A DNA stretch of 22,381 nt, taken from contig JBBIIT010000050.1 of assembly GCA_037446355.1 (NCBI GenBank), forward strand, positions 1-22,381. Reading direction: 5' to 3'. Below the pieces are notes generated by a model, which saw nothing but the letters and a program-made list of their open reading frames with translations, ran no database searches and was not told where the DNA came from. The DNA is from Roseiarcus sp037446355 (lineage in GTDB: Bacteria; Pseudomonadota; Alphaproteobacteria; Rhizobiales; Beijerinckiaceae). The position numbers were made by a program, and so were the translations under genes. Positions 14,358 to 21,098 of the stretch are shown piece after piece. Position 1 is the stretch's first letter, and each line of letters begins with the position of its first letter.

Positions 14358-15506
14358 TCACGCCGCCGCCGCACGCGCCTTCATCGTCTTGGCCGCCATA
14401 GTGTAACCGCCGCCGGCGCCGTCGACGAAATGGACGTGGCCGCGATCCGAGAGCGAGGGCACGAAGCAAGTCAGAAGTGCGTTGTTCTGGCGGAACGCGC
14501 CGTGGTTGGCGTAATCGCCCGCCGCCGCTAGGCGCGCCTCGACCGCGTCGGCGAATTCGGGCGTGCAATCGAGCGTCATGCGCAGCCCGTCGTCGAATTT
14601 GCGAAAGTCGGAATTGCCGACGATGTCCTCGAGATATTCGGACATATGGAAGGACTTCGTGCTGAGATTGAAGGTCTGGAAAGCGTAGCCAAGCCCATAT
14701 CGGAAGATCGACTGCAATCGCGCTCTGGTGCGCGCCACCCCGCTCGCGCGCAGCGCCGCGCTTTCGAGTCCGATCGCCCGCGCCGGATTCTCGGGCTGCA
14801 GCGCGTCCACCGAAACCGGCCGACCGCCGTCCTTGGCGCCCAAGGCGGCGCGCGCCACTTCCTCGACCAGCGCGGCGAAGCGCGGATCGTCGCCGCGCGG
14901 GGTGACGATCAGGGACAGGATGATTCCGTTGCGCGCCGGCGCGAGGCCCCAACGGCAGGAAAGCCCGGAGAGATCGGGGCGAGCGCCGGCCTCCGCGCGC
15001 GCCAAGGCGTAGTCGCCGCGTTTGGCCGCGCCCTCGAACCAACTGAGCCCGCCGCCGGAGAACATCGCGTAGGCGCAGTGTTTTGAGGCGCCATAGCGCG
15101 CGACGCGCACGTCGCGTCCGGCGGCGCGAATTTCGCCGACCGAAATCGCCGCCACCCGCAGGTTCATCTGGAATTCCTCGCCCGCGAATGTCGCCATCGC
15201 GCGAAGGGCGTCTTTCGCGGCGCCGCCATCTGCGGGCGCGACCGCGAACGAAGCGCCGTCGCCGCCGAACACAAATGGAAACGCGCGCCGGCCGAGCGCG
15301 TTGGTCACGGCGGCGATGACGCCGGCGCCGATCATGTTGACCGTCTTGTAACGCCCTTCGACGACCGCCTGCGTCGAGCCTACGACATCCGAGAATCCGA
15401 CGATCCAATCGTCTGGCAATGCGCGATAATTCTGAGATTTCACCGCGTCGGCGAAATCGTCGAAAATCGGGATCGAGGCGTAGAAATCTTGGTTTGCATC
15501 GGACAT
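14358..15506 (-). CDS. DUF3095 family protein, nucleotide-cyclase-like
   Basis: A 382-aa cytoplasmic protein that I recognise as DUF3095, a family without an assigned reaction. The N-terminal half resembles class III nucleotide cyclases. WIVGFSDVVGSTQAV (Asp40) matches the first metal-binding strand and the GST turn of cyclases, and FVFGGDGASFAVAP (Asp83) matches the hairpin with the second metal-binding Asp. Other conserved stretches are KTVNMIGAGVIAAV, FSGGGLSWFE (about 149-158) and LSCRWGLAPARNGIILSLIV (about 183-202). The C-terminal half has no domain I can name. There is no signal peptide or membrane helix. It lies between thiD (66 bp) and mutS (65 bp) on the same strand. Cyclase activity is an inference from two aspartates, not an established function. 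Confidence 0.82.
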   Translation of the reverse strand: MSDANQDFYASIPIFDDFADAVKSQNYRALPDDWIVGFSDVVGSTQAVVEGRYKTVNMIGAGVIAAVTNALGRRAFPFVFGGDGASFAVAPADGGAAKDALRAMATFAGEEFQMNLRVAAISVGEIRAAGRDVRVARYGASKHCAYAMFSGGGLSWFEGAAKRGDYALARAEAGARPDLSGLSCRWGLAPARNGIILSLIVTPRGDDPRFAALVEEVARAALGAKDGGRPVSVDALQPENPARAIGLESAALRASGVARTRARLQSIFRYGLGYAFQTFNLSTKSFHMSEYLEDIVGNSDFRKFDDGLRMTLDCTPEFADAVEARLAAAGDYANHGAFRQNNALLTCFVPSLSDRGHVHFVDGAGGGYTMAAKTMKARAAAA

Positions 15507-15572
15507 GGATCGCGGACCGCCGGTGACGACAGCTTGAGGCTACCTCAGCTTACGCGGTGTTGGCGACAAATG

Positions 15573-16385
15573 TTACGCCCGCGACGCCAGCGCGATTTGC
15601 AGCACCGGCCCGACGCCTCGGCCAACAACGACATTCTCGGCCCGCTCGATCGCATCGCGCACAAAGGCCTTCGCGCGCTCGACAGCGGTCGCGAGGTCCG
15701 CGCCGAGCGCGACATGCGCGGCGATGGCGCTGGAAAGCGTGCAGCCCGTGCCGTGCAGGTTCTTCGAGGCGAGGCGCGGCGCGGCGAAGCGGCGAACGCC
15801 CGACGCTGAGACAAGCAGATCGACCGCTTCGGCGCCGTCGAGATGGCCGCCCTTCATCAGTACCGCAGCCGGCCCCAGCGCGAGCAAATCCGCGCCCTGG
15901 CGCGCCATTTCGCTCTCGTTATCGGCTCGCGGCATACCGAGCAACGCCGCCGCCTCGGCGAGATTGGGCGTGAGGCAATCGACGCGCGGCAGCAGATGCG
16001 AGCGCAACGCTTCGGCAAAATCCGCGCCGCTGAGCGCATCGCCCGACGAAGCGGTCATGACAGGATCGAAGACGACGAAAGGCCGATTCGATGCACCTTC
16101 GAATCGTAACGCCTCGCCGACGACGTTGGCGATCTCCGCCGAGCCCAACATGCCGATCTTGATCGCCGCGACATCGAAATCCTGCCGCACCGCTTCAATC
16201 TGCGCGGCGACGATCTTCGCCGAGGCGAGTTCAACCGACGCGACGCCGAGCGTATTCTGCGCGGTCAGAGCGGTGATCGCGCTGGCGCCGTAAACGCCGA
16301 GCGCGGCGAAGGTTCGCAAGTCCGCTTGCACGCCGGCGCCGCCGCCCGAATCCGAGCCCGCGATCGTCAGCGCAATGGGGGTCAC
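15573..16385 (-). CDS. thiD: Hydroxymethylpyrimidine/phosphomethylpyrimidine kinase
   Basis: Phosphorylates HMP and then HMP-phosphate to HMP diphosphate, the pyrimidine substrate of ThiE. The 270-aa protein has the family start VTPIALTIAGSDSGGGAGVQ (substrate-binding Asp12), KIGMLGSAE, FVVFDPVMTASSGD, and the nucleotide-binding HGTGCTLSSAIAAHVALG with the catalytic-type Gly-Thr-Gly-Cys anion hole (about residues 210-215). I start at GTG 16385: it overlaps the thiE stop in GTGA, and the sequence in front of it in the same frame is thiE read out of frame. It is the last gene of the thi operon. A small bulged hairpin at 15550-15531 follows, but without a T-tract. Confidence 0.96.
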   Translation of the reverse strand: MTPIALTIAGSDSGGGAGVQADLRTFAALGVYGASAITALTAQNTLGVASVELASAKIVAAQIEAVRQDFDVAAIKIGMLGSAEIANVVGEALRFEGASNRPFVVFDPVMTASSGDALSGADFAEALRSHLLPRVDCLTPNLAEAAALLGMPRADNESEMARQGADLLALGPAAVLMKGGHLDGAEAVDLLVSASGVRRFAAPRLASKNLHGTGCTLSSAIAAHVALGADLATAVERAKAFVRDAIERAENVVVGRGVGPVLQIALASRA

Positions 16386-16984
16386 GGCGCGCGCGTCGCC
16401 GCAATCCATTCGCGCGTTCGCGCTTCGGGATCGGCTTTGAGCGTGATGTCGGTGACAGCAGATACAACATCGGCGCCGGCGGCGAGGCAGAGCTTGCCGC
16501 GCTCGACGTCGAGACCGCCGATAGCGACGAGCGGAATCGCGCCGACCCGCGCCTTCCATTCACCGATGCGCGCAAGGCCTTGCGGCGCGAAGCGCATCGC
16601 CTTGAGGATCGTCGGATAGATCGGCCCCAGCGCGACATAATCGGGCGAGAATTTGAGCGCGCGCTCAAGTTCGGCTTCGTCATGCGTGCTGATTCCGACG
16701 CGGATCCCCGCCGCTCGGATCGCCTTTATGTCGGCGCCGTCGAGATCCTCCTGGCCGAGGTGAATGTAATCGGCGCCGATGTCGATCGCGAGGCGCCAGT
16801 AATCGTTGAGGATCAATTGCGCCCCCGCCTTCGCGCAGATTGCGAGGGCTTCCCCGGCCTCCTTCGCGATCTGCCCGGCGCCGCGATCCTTGATGCGCAA
16901 CTGCACGAGACGCGCGCCAACGCGCGTCATCCGCTGGACCCAATCCGCGCTGTCAACGATAGGGTAGAACGGATCGAGCCTCAC
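16382..16984 (-). CDS. thiE: Thiamine-phosphate synthase
   Basis: Joins HMP diphosphate and thiazole phosphate to give thiamine phosphate. The 200-aa TIM-barrel protein starts at GTG 16984 (VRLDPFYPIVDSADW). Key segments are VQLRIKDR (about 27-34, pyrophosphate-binding Lys/Asp), LILNDYWRLAIDIGADYIHL (Asn-Asp), LGQEDL, GISTHDEAELERAL, the flexible loop ALGPIYPTILKAM (canonical GPIFPTPTK) and VAIGGLDVERG. The start overlaps the thiG stop in GTGA (16984-16981), and the stop overlaps the thiD start the same way. The substitution of the usual PT-T-K loop by PTILKAM is a variant I would expect in rhizobial homologues, but I cannot confirm it here. Confidence 0.94.
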   Translation of the reverse strand: MRLDPFYPIVDSADWVQRMTRVGARLVQLRIKDRGAGQIAKEAGEALAICAKAGAQLILNDYWRLAIDIGADYIHLGQEDLDGADIKAIRAAGIRVGISTHDEAELERALKFSPDYVALGPIYPTILKAMRFAPQGLARIGEWKARVGAIPLVAIGGLDVERGKLCLAAGADVVSAVTDITLKADPEARTREWIAATRAP

Positions 16985-17751
16985 GAAAGATGGGCCTTTC
17001 CAAGCACGGGCGTCGAGGGCGCCGCCATGTCGCGCGCGGGCATCGGTCCGGCGAGAAACGCCGCGCGGCCTGCCTCGACGCCTTGGCGCATCGCGCGCGC
17101 CATCGCGGCGGGATCGCCCGCCTTGGCGACCGCCGTATTGAGCAGAACCGCGTCGTAGCCGAGTTCCATCGCGGCGGCGGCGTGGCTCGGCAGACCGATG
17201 CCGGCGTCGACGATCAAGGGAACCTCGGGGAAATGCGCGCGCATGGCGCGCAGACCGAACAAATTGTTCAGGCCCTTGCCCGAACCGATCGGCGCTCCCC
17301 AAGGCATTAGCACTTTGCAGCCCGCTTCCAACAATCGCTCGGCGACGACGAGGTCCTCGGTCGTGTAAGGAAACACCTCGAAGCCGTCGGCGCTGAGAAT
17401 TCGCGCGGCTTCGACGAGGCCGAACACGTCGGGTTGCAGGGTATCGGCCTCCCCGATCACCTCAAGTTTGATCCAGGGCGTGGCGAAAATCTCGCGCGCC
17501 ATTTCGGCGGTCGTGACCGCCTCCTTGACGCTGTGACAGCCCGCGGTGTTGGGCAGAACGCGCACGCCGAGTTCTCGGATCAGACGCCAGAAATCTTGTC
17601 CTTCGCGTAGTCTCGCCGCCTCGCGTCGCAACGAAACCGTGACGATCTCGCAATCGCTCGCGCGCACCGCCGAGGCGAGAACCGCGGGCGAGGGATATTG
17701 CGAAGTGCCGAGCAGCAATCGCGAGCGCGGCGAGAAACCATAGAAGTCCAT
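16981..17751 (-). CDS. thiG: Thiazole synthase
   Basis: Forms the thiazole ring from 1-deoxy-D-xylulose 5-phosphate, dehydroglycine and the ThiS thiocarboxylate. At 256 aa it is the usual length. It shows SRLLLGTSQYPSP (about 10-22), CEIVTVSLRR, LPNTAGCHSVKEAVTTAEMA, the Schiff-base lysine Lys95 in WIKLEVIGE, VFPYTTEDLVVAERLLEAGC, MPWGAPIGSGKGLNN and the phosphate loop VDAGIGLPSHAAAAMELG. The ATG at 17751 is set by GGAGGA (17764-17759), 7 nt upstream, which is made of the last two codons of thiS. The stop overlaps the thiE start. Confidence 0.97.
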   Translation of the reverse strand: MDFYGFSPRSRLLLGTSQYPSPAVLASAVRASDCEIVTVSLRREAARLREGQDFWRLIRELGVRVLPNTAGCHSVKEAVTTAEMAREIFATPWIKLEVIGEADTLQPDVFGLVEAARILSADGFEVFPYTTEDLVVAERLLEAGCKVLMPWGAPIGSGKGLNNLFGLRAMRAHFPEVPLIVDAGIGLPSHAAAAMELGYDAVLLNTAVAKAGDPAAMARAMRQGVEAGRAAFLAGPMPARDMAAPSTPVLGKAHLS

Positions 17752-17755
17752 CGCA

Positions 17756-17953
17756 CTATCCTCCCTGCCTCGGCGAGACGATCTCGATTCGGTCGCCCGG
17801 TTGGATCGACGTCGCCTCGCGCTTGCGCGCAGGCACGAAATCGCCGTTGAGCGCCGTCGCGACGATCGCGTCGCCATAGTCGAGCGCGCGCAAGGCTTCG
17901 GCGAGGTTGACCGCCGCAATCTCGCGCCGCTCGCCATTGACGATGAGGGTCAC
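17756..17953 (-). CDS. thiS: Sulfur carrier protein ThiS
   Basis: Ubiquitin-like carrier (65 aa) whose C-terminal Gly-Gly is adenylated and turned into the thiocarboxylate used by ThiG. It begins MTLIVNGERREIAAVNLAEA and ends VSPRQGG, with the required Gly-Gly. ALNGDFVPARKR and QPGDRIEIVSP are typical beta-grasp segments. The ATG overlaps the thiO stop in ATGA (17953-17950). The stop lies 4 nt before the thiG start. The activating enzyme ThiF is not in the window. Confidence 0.96.
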   Translation of the reverse strand: MTLIVNGERREIAAVNLAEALRALDYGDAIVATALNGDFVPARKREATSIQPGDRIEIVSPRQGG

Positions 17954-18924
17954 GCCGCCGCCTCCCGCTTCGTGAGCGCCAATTCGGCCGCGCGCGCGGC
18001 GAAATCGGGCGCGAGCAGATAGCCGTGGCGATAGAACCCGTTGACATAGATGCGCCCGTTCGCTTCGACGATGCGCGGTTCGTTGTCGGGAAATGACGGG
18101 CGCAAATCCGCGCTCATCTCGACGATCTCCGCTTCGCCGAACGCCGGATGCAGCGCATAGGCGGCGTTCAGGAGTTCGATCGCCGAACGCACGCTCATGC
18201 CCGAGGGGTCCGCGCTTTCGATCATCGTCGCGCCAATCATGAAAACGCCGTCGGCGCGCGGAACGACATAGAGCGGGATGCGCGGATGCAGCAGCCGCAC
18301 CGGGCGTTGCAGCTTCACTTCGCGCGTGCGCACGAGCAGCATCTCGCCGCGCACGGGACGAAGCTCGGGAAGATCCGCGCGCGCGCCGTAGCCGCGACAG
18401 TCGACGACCGCCTCAGTCTTGATCGACGCATGATCGGGAAACTCGGCGCCGAAACGCAACTCGGCGCCGCGCTCGCGCAGCCGCTCGGCGAGTGCGGCCA
18501 TTGCGACGCGCGGATCGACATGGCCTTCGCTGGCGTAGAACAACCCGTCGCGGAAGCGTCCGGCGAGATCGGGTTCGAGTTCGCCGATGTGCGCCTCGCC
18601 GACGCGCTCCCATGCGCGCGTGCGAGCGGCGAAGCGGTCGATGTCGGCGTTGTCGCGCGGCGGCGCCACGACGAGGCTGCCCGCGCGCGCGACGGCCGGG
18701 ACATGGCGCGCCCACCAGTCAATCGCATTTGCGCCACGCAGCACGACGCTTTCAGGCGCGCTCTCGCCTTCACAATAGGGCGCGAGCATGCCACCCGCGA
18801 GCCAGGAGGCGTTGCCGCCTAGCGCGGCGCGGCGTTCGTGGAGCGTGACCGTGGCGCCGCGCTCGCAAAGCTCTAACGCGGTCGCAAGACCGACGACGCC
18901 CGCGCCGATGACCACGACGCGCAT
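17950..18924 (-). CDS. thiO: Glycine oxidase
   Basis: FAD-dependent oxidase that converts glycine to the imine needed by ThiG in aerobic thiamine synthesis. The 324-aa protein has the N-terminal FAD fold MRVVVIGAGVVGLATALEL with GxGxxG at residues 7-12 and Glu30 at the end of the second strand. ASWLAGGMLAPYCEGES is the second family signature, and EGHVDPRVAMAAL, VVDCRGYGA and YVNGFYRHGYLLAPDFAAR (FAD-binding C-terminal part) follow. The ATG at 18924 lies 3 nt after the thiC stop. The presence of ThiO rather than ThiH implies oxygen-dependent thiazole synthesis. Confidence 0.95.
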   Translation of the reverse strand: MRVVVIGAGVVGLATALELCERGATVTLHERRAALGGNASWLAGGMLAPYCEGESAPESVVLRGANAIDWWARHVPAVARAGSLVVAPPRDNADIDRFAARTRAWERVGEAHIGELEPDLAGRFRDGLFYASEGHVDPRVAMAALAERLRERGAELRFGAEFPDHASIKTEAVVDCRGYGARADLPELRPVRGEMLLVRTREVKLQRPVRLLHPRIPLYVVPRADGVFMIGATMIESADPSGMSVRSAIELLNAAYALHPAFGEAEIVEMSADLRPSFPDNEPRIVEANGRIYVNGFYRHGYLLAPDFAARAAELALTKREAAA

Positions 18925-18927
18925 CGC

Positions 18928-20757
18928 CTACTCCGCCGCCGGAACATAAAGCGCGCCGCCCCGGTCAAGGAATTCCTTCGACTTGGCGTCCATTCCCGCC
19001 ATCGCCTCGGCTTCTTTTCTCAAGTCCTGCGTGATCTTCATCGAGCAGAATTTCGGACCGCACATCGAGCAGAAATGCGCGACCTTGTGGCTGTCTTTGG
19101 GCAACGTCTCGTCGTGGAACTTGCGCGCGGTGTCGGGATCGAGCGAGAGGTTGAACTGATCCTCCCAGCGGAAATCGAAACGCGCGCGGCTGACCGCGTC
19201 GTCGCGGATTTGCGCGGCGGGATGGCCCTTGGCCAGATCCGCGGCATGAGCGGCGATGCGATAAGTGATGACGCCGGTCTTGACGTCGTCGCGGTCCGGC
19301 AGACCCAGATGCTCCTTCGGCGTGACGTAGCAGAGCATCGCGGTGCCGAACCAACCAATCATCGCCGCGCCGATGCCCGAGGTGATATGATCGTAACCCG
19401 GCGCGATGTCGGTCGTCAGCGGCCCGAGCGTATAGAAAGGCGCCTCGCCGCATTCCTTGAGTTGTTTGGTCATGTTGACCTGGATCTTGTGCATCGGCAC
19501 GTGGCCGGGGCCTTCGATCATCACCTGACAGCCCTTGTCCCAGGCAACCTTGGTCAGTTCGCCCAATGTCTCCAATTCCGCGAATTGCGCGGCGTCGTTG
19601 GCGTCGGCGATCGAGCCGGGGCGCAGGCCGTCGCCGAGCGAGAACGACACATCATATTTGCGCATGATGTCGCAGATGTCGCCGAAATGCTCATAGAGGA
19701 AACTCTCGCGATGCCCGGCCAGACACCAGCGCGCCATGATCGAACCGCCGCGCGAAACGATGCCGGTGGTGCGGCGCGCCGTCAGCGGCACATAGCCGAG
19801 GCGCACGCCCGCGTGGATGGTGAAATAGTCGACGCCCTGCTCGGCTTGTTCGATCAGCGTGTCCTTGAACACTTCCCAATCGAGCTTCAACGGATCGCCG
19901 TCGACCTTTTCGAGCGCCTGATAAATCGGCACGGTGCCGATGGGGACGGGCGAGTTGCGCAGGATCCAGGAGCGGATGTTGTGAATGTTGCGACCCGTCG
20001 AGAGGTCCATCACGGTGTCGGCGCCCCAGCGGATCGCCCACACCATTTTCTCGACCTCCTCTTCGACGCCGGAACTGACCGCGCTGTTGCCGATGTTGGC
20101 GTTGACCTTGACCAGGAAGTTGCGGCCGATCGCCATCGGTTCGAGTTCGACGTGGTTGATGTTGGCGGGAACGATCGCGCGGCCGCGCGCGATCTCCGAG
20201 CGCACGAATTCGGGCGTGATGAATTCGGGGATGGCGGCGCCGAAGCTCTCGCCGTCGGCGACGCGCGCCGCGGCGCCGGCGACCGCCGATTCGCGCGCGA
20301 GATTCTCGCGATGCGCGACATAGATCATCTCCTGCGTGACGATCCCGGCTTTGGCGAACTCGTATTGGGTGACGAGTTGACCCTTGGCGCCGGCGCGCAG
20401 AGTGCGGGTCGCGGGGCAATGGGGCGCGAGGCGGTCGGCGGAGACGTGGCCGTTGTCCTCGGGCCTGACCGCACGACCGGAAATCGTCGCATAGCCCCGG
20501 CCGGCGATCCAGGCTTCGCGCACGGGCTTGAGGCCGGCGCCGAGATCGACCTGCGCGCCGGCTTCCGTGTAGGGCCCCGAAGCGTCGTAAACGCGCACGG
20601 GCGGCTCCAACGCGTCGGAGAGTTCGATCTCGCGGAACGGCGCGCGGATGTCGGGATGGCTTTTCGCGGATGCGTAGACCTTGCGCGATCCCGCAATCGC
20701 GCCCGTCGTGACCCGGGTTGGCGCGCCCGGCGTCTTGATCTTGGCGTGTTCGTTCAT
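18928..20757 (-). CDS. thiC: Phosphomethylpyrimidine synthase
   Basis: Radical-SAM enzyme that rearranges aminoimidazole ribotide to HMP phosphate. The 609-aa protein has the full ThiC core: VRVYDASGPYTE, GRGYATISGRAVRPEDNGH, TQYEFAKAGIVTQEMIYVAH, VNANIGNSAVSSGVEEEVEK, MDLSTGRNIHNIRSWILRNS, EGPGHVPMHKIQVNMTKQ and YTLGPLTTDIAPGYDHITSG. The C-terminal cluster motif CSMCGPKFC (Cys563, Cys566, Cys571; CX2CX4C) binds the 4Fe-4S cluster. The ATG at 20757 is set by GGAGG at 20769-20765, 7 nt upstream. It is the first gene of the thi operon and lies behind a TPP riboswitch. Confidence 0.98.
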   Translation of the reverse strand: MNEHAKIKTPGAPTRVTTGAIAGSRKVYASAKSHPDIRAPFREIELSDALEPPVRVYDASGPYTEAGAQVDLGAGLKPVREAWIAGRGYATISGRAVRPEDNGHVSADRLAPHCPATRTLRAGAKGQLVTQYEFAKAGIVTQEMIYVAHRENLARESAVAGAAARVADGESFGAAIPEFITPEFVRSEIARGRAIVPANINHVELEPMAIGRNFLVKVNANIGNSAVSSGVEEEVEKMVWAIRWGADTVMDLSTGRNIHNIRSWILRNSPVPIGTVPIYQALEKVDGDPLKLDWEVFKDTLIEQAEQGVDYFTIHAGVRLGYVPLTARRTTGIVSRGGSIMARWCLAGHRESFLYEHFGDICDIMRKYDVSFSLGDGLRPGSIADANDAAQFAELETLGELTKVAWDKGCQVMIEGPGHVPMHKIQVNMTKQLKECGEAPFYTLGPLTTDIAPGYDHITSGIGAAMIGWFGTAMLCYVTPKEHLGLPDRDDVKTGVITYRIAAHAADLAKGHPAAQIRDDAVSRARFDFRWEDQFNLSLDPDTARKFHDETLPKDSHKVAHFCSMCGPKFCSMKITQDLRKEAEAMAGMDAKSKEFLDRGGALYVPAAE

Positions 20758-20764
20758 GTTCGTG

Positions 20765-20799
20765 CCTCCGCGTGCCCAGGGATTGCGAGCGAGGGGAGG
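20765..20799 (-). promoter_or_regulatory. Expression platform of the TPP riboswitch (SD sequestration)
   Basis: The thiC Shine-Dalgarno GGAGG (20769-20765) is complementary to CCTCC (20799-20795) upstream. The CCCTCG at 20795-20790 is complementary to the 3' strand of P1 and its extension, CGAGGG (20827-20822). This gives two exclusive folds: with TPP, P1 forms and CCTCC covers the SD; without TPP, CGAGGG pairs with CCCTCG and frees the SD. The pairings are read from sequence; the mechanism is inferred. Confidence 0.6.
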
Positions 20800-20821
20800 A
20801 TCGAGTTTGCCGGATCGGCGA

Positions 20822-20908
20822 CCCTCGTCCCTTCGCCGGCATGACCCGGATCAGGTTCAAAGGGTTCGGCGCTTCGCCGTCTCAGCCCAAATGGGCGCCC
20901 CTCGAGTT
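20822..20908 (-). ncRNA. TPP riboswitch (THI element) of the thiC operon
   Basis: On the minus strand the conserved core is visible in order: GAGGGGCGCC, then GGGCTGAGA (pyrimidine-sensing T-loop region), ACCCTTTGAACCTGATC, GGGTCATGCC and GCGAAGGGA. The P1 stem is CTCG (20906-20903) with CGAG (20827-20824). It begins 49 nt or so before the thiC leader's anti-Shine-Dalgarno and lies directly after a predicted transcription start. Position and motifs make this a near-certain call. Confidence 0.97.
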
Positions 20909-20917
20909 ATGACGGGC

Positions 20918-20946
20918 ATGTGAAGCCAAGTGCGGGCGTCTGTCAA
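20918..20946 (-). promoter_or_regulatory. Sigma70-like promoter of the thi operon
   Basis: TTGACA (20946-20941), an exact -35 consensus, is followed after 17 nt by TCACAT (20923-20918). The -10 box matches only three of six positions, which is common in alphaproteobacteria. The predicted start, near 20911, falls just before the first base pair of the riboswitch. Confidence 0.6.
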
Positions 20947-21044
20947 TGAGTCCGGTCCGCGAACCGGAACGCGAGGCTGGAAGGCGCGCGTCGAGCGCGA
21001 GCATGACGGAACGAGTCTGGCGGGGCGGTGGGCTTCGAGCCAAC

Positions 21045-21073
21045 AAAAAACCCCGGAGCTTTCGCTCCGGGGT
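21045..21073 (-). terminator. Intrinsic terminator of the porin gene
   Basis: A perfect 10-bp stem, ACCCCGGAGC/GCTCCGGGGT (21073-21064 with 21059-21050), closes on the stable tetraloop GAAA. On the minus strand it runs directly into a T-tract (21050-21045). It lies 25 nt after the porin stop and separates the porin from the thi operon. Confidence 0.95.
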
Positions 21074-21098
21074 CTCTTTATCCAATCGCTTGAGGCGA

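Noticed and set aside
12817..14406. 529-codon plus-strand frame opposite mutS
   Set aside because: Shadow of mutS codon bias; composition is typical of antisense reading.
15531..15550. Terminator after thiD
   Set aside because: The hairpin has a bulge and a 3-nt loop, and no T-tract follows on the minus strand, so read-through into the DUF3095 gene remains possible.
19075..20844. 589-codon plus-strand frame opposite thiC
   Set aside because: Shadow of a certain thiC gene; it also reads through the riboswitch region.
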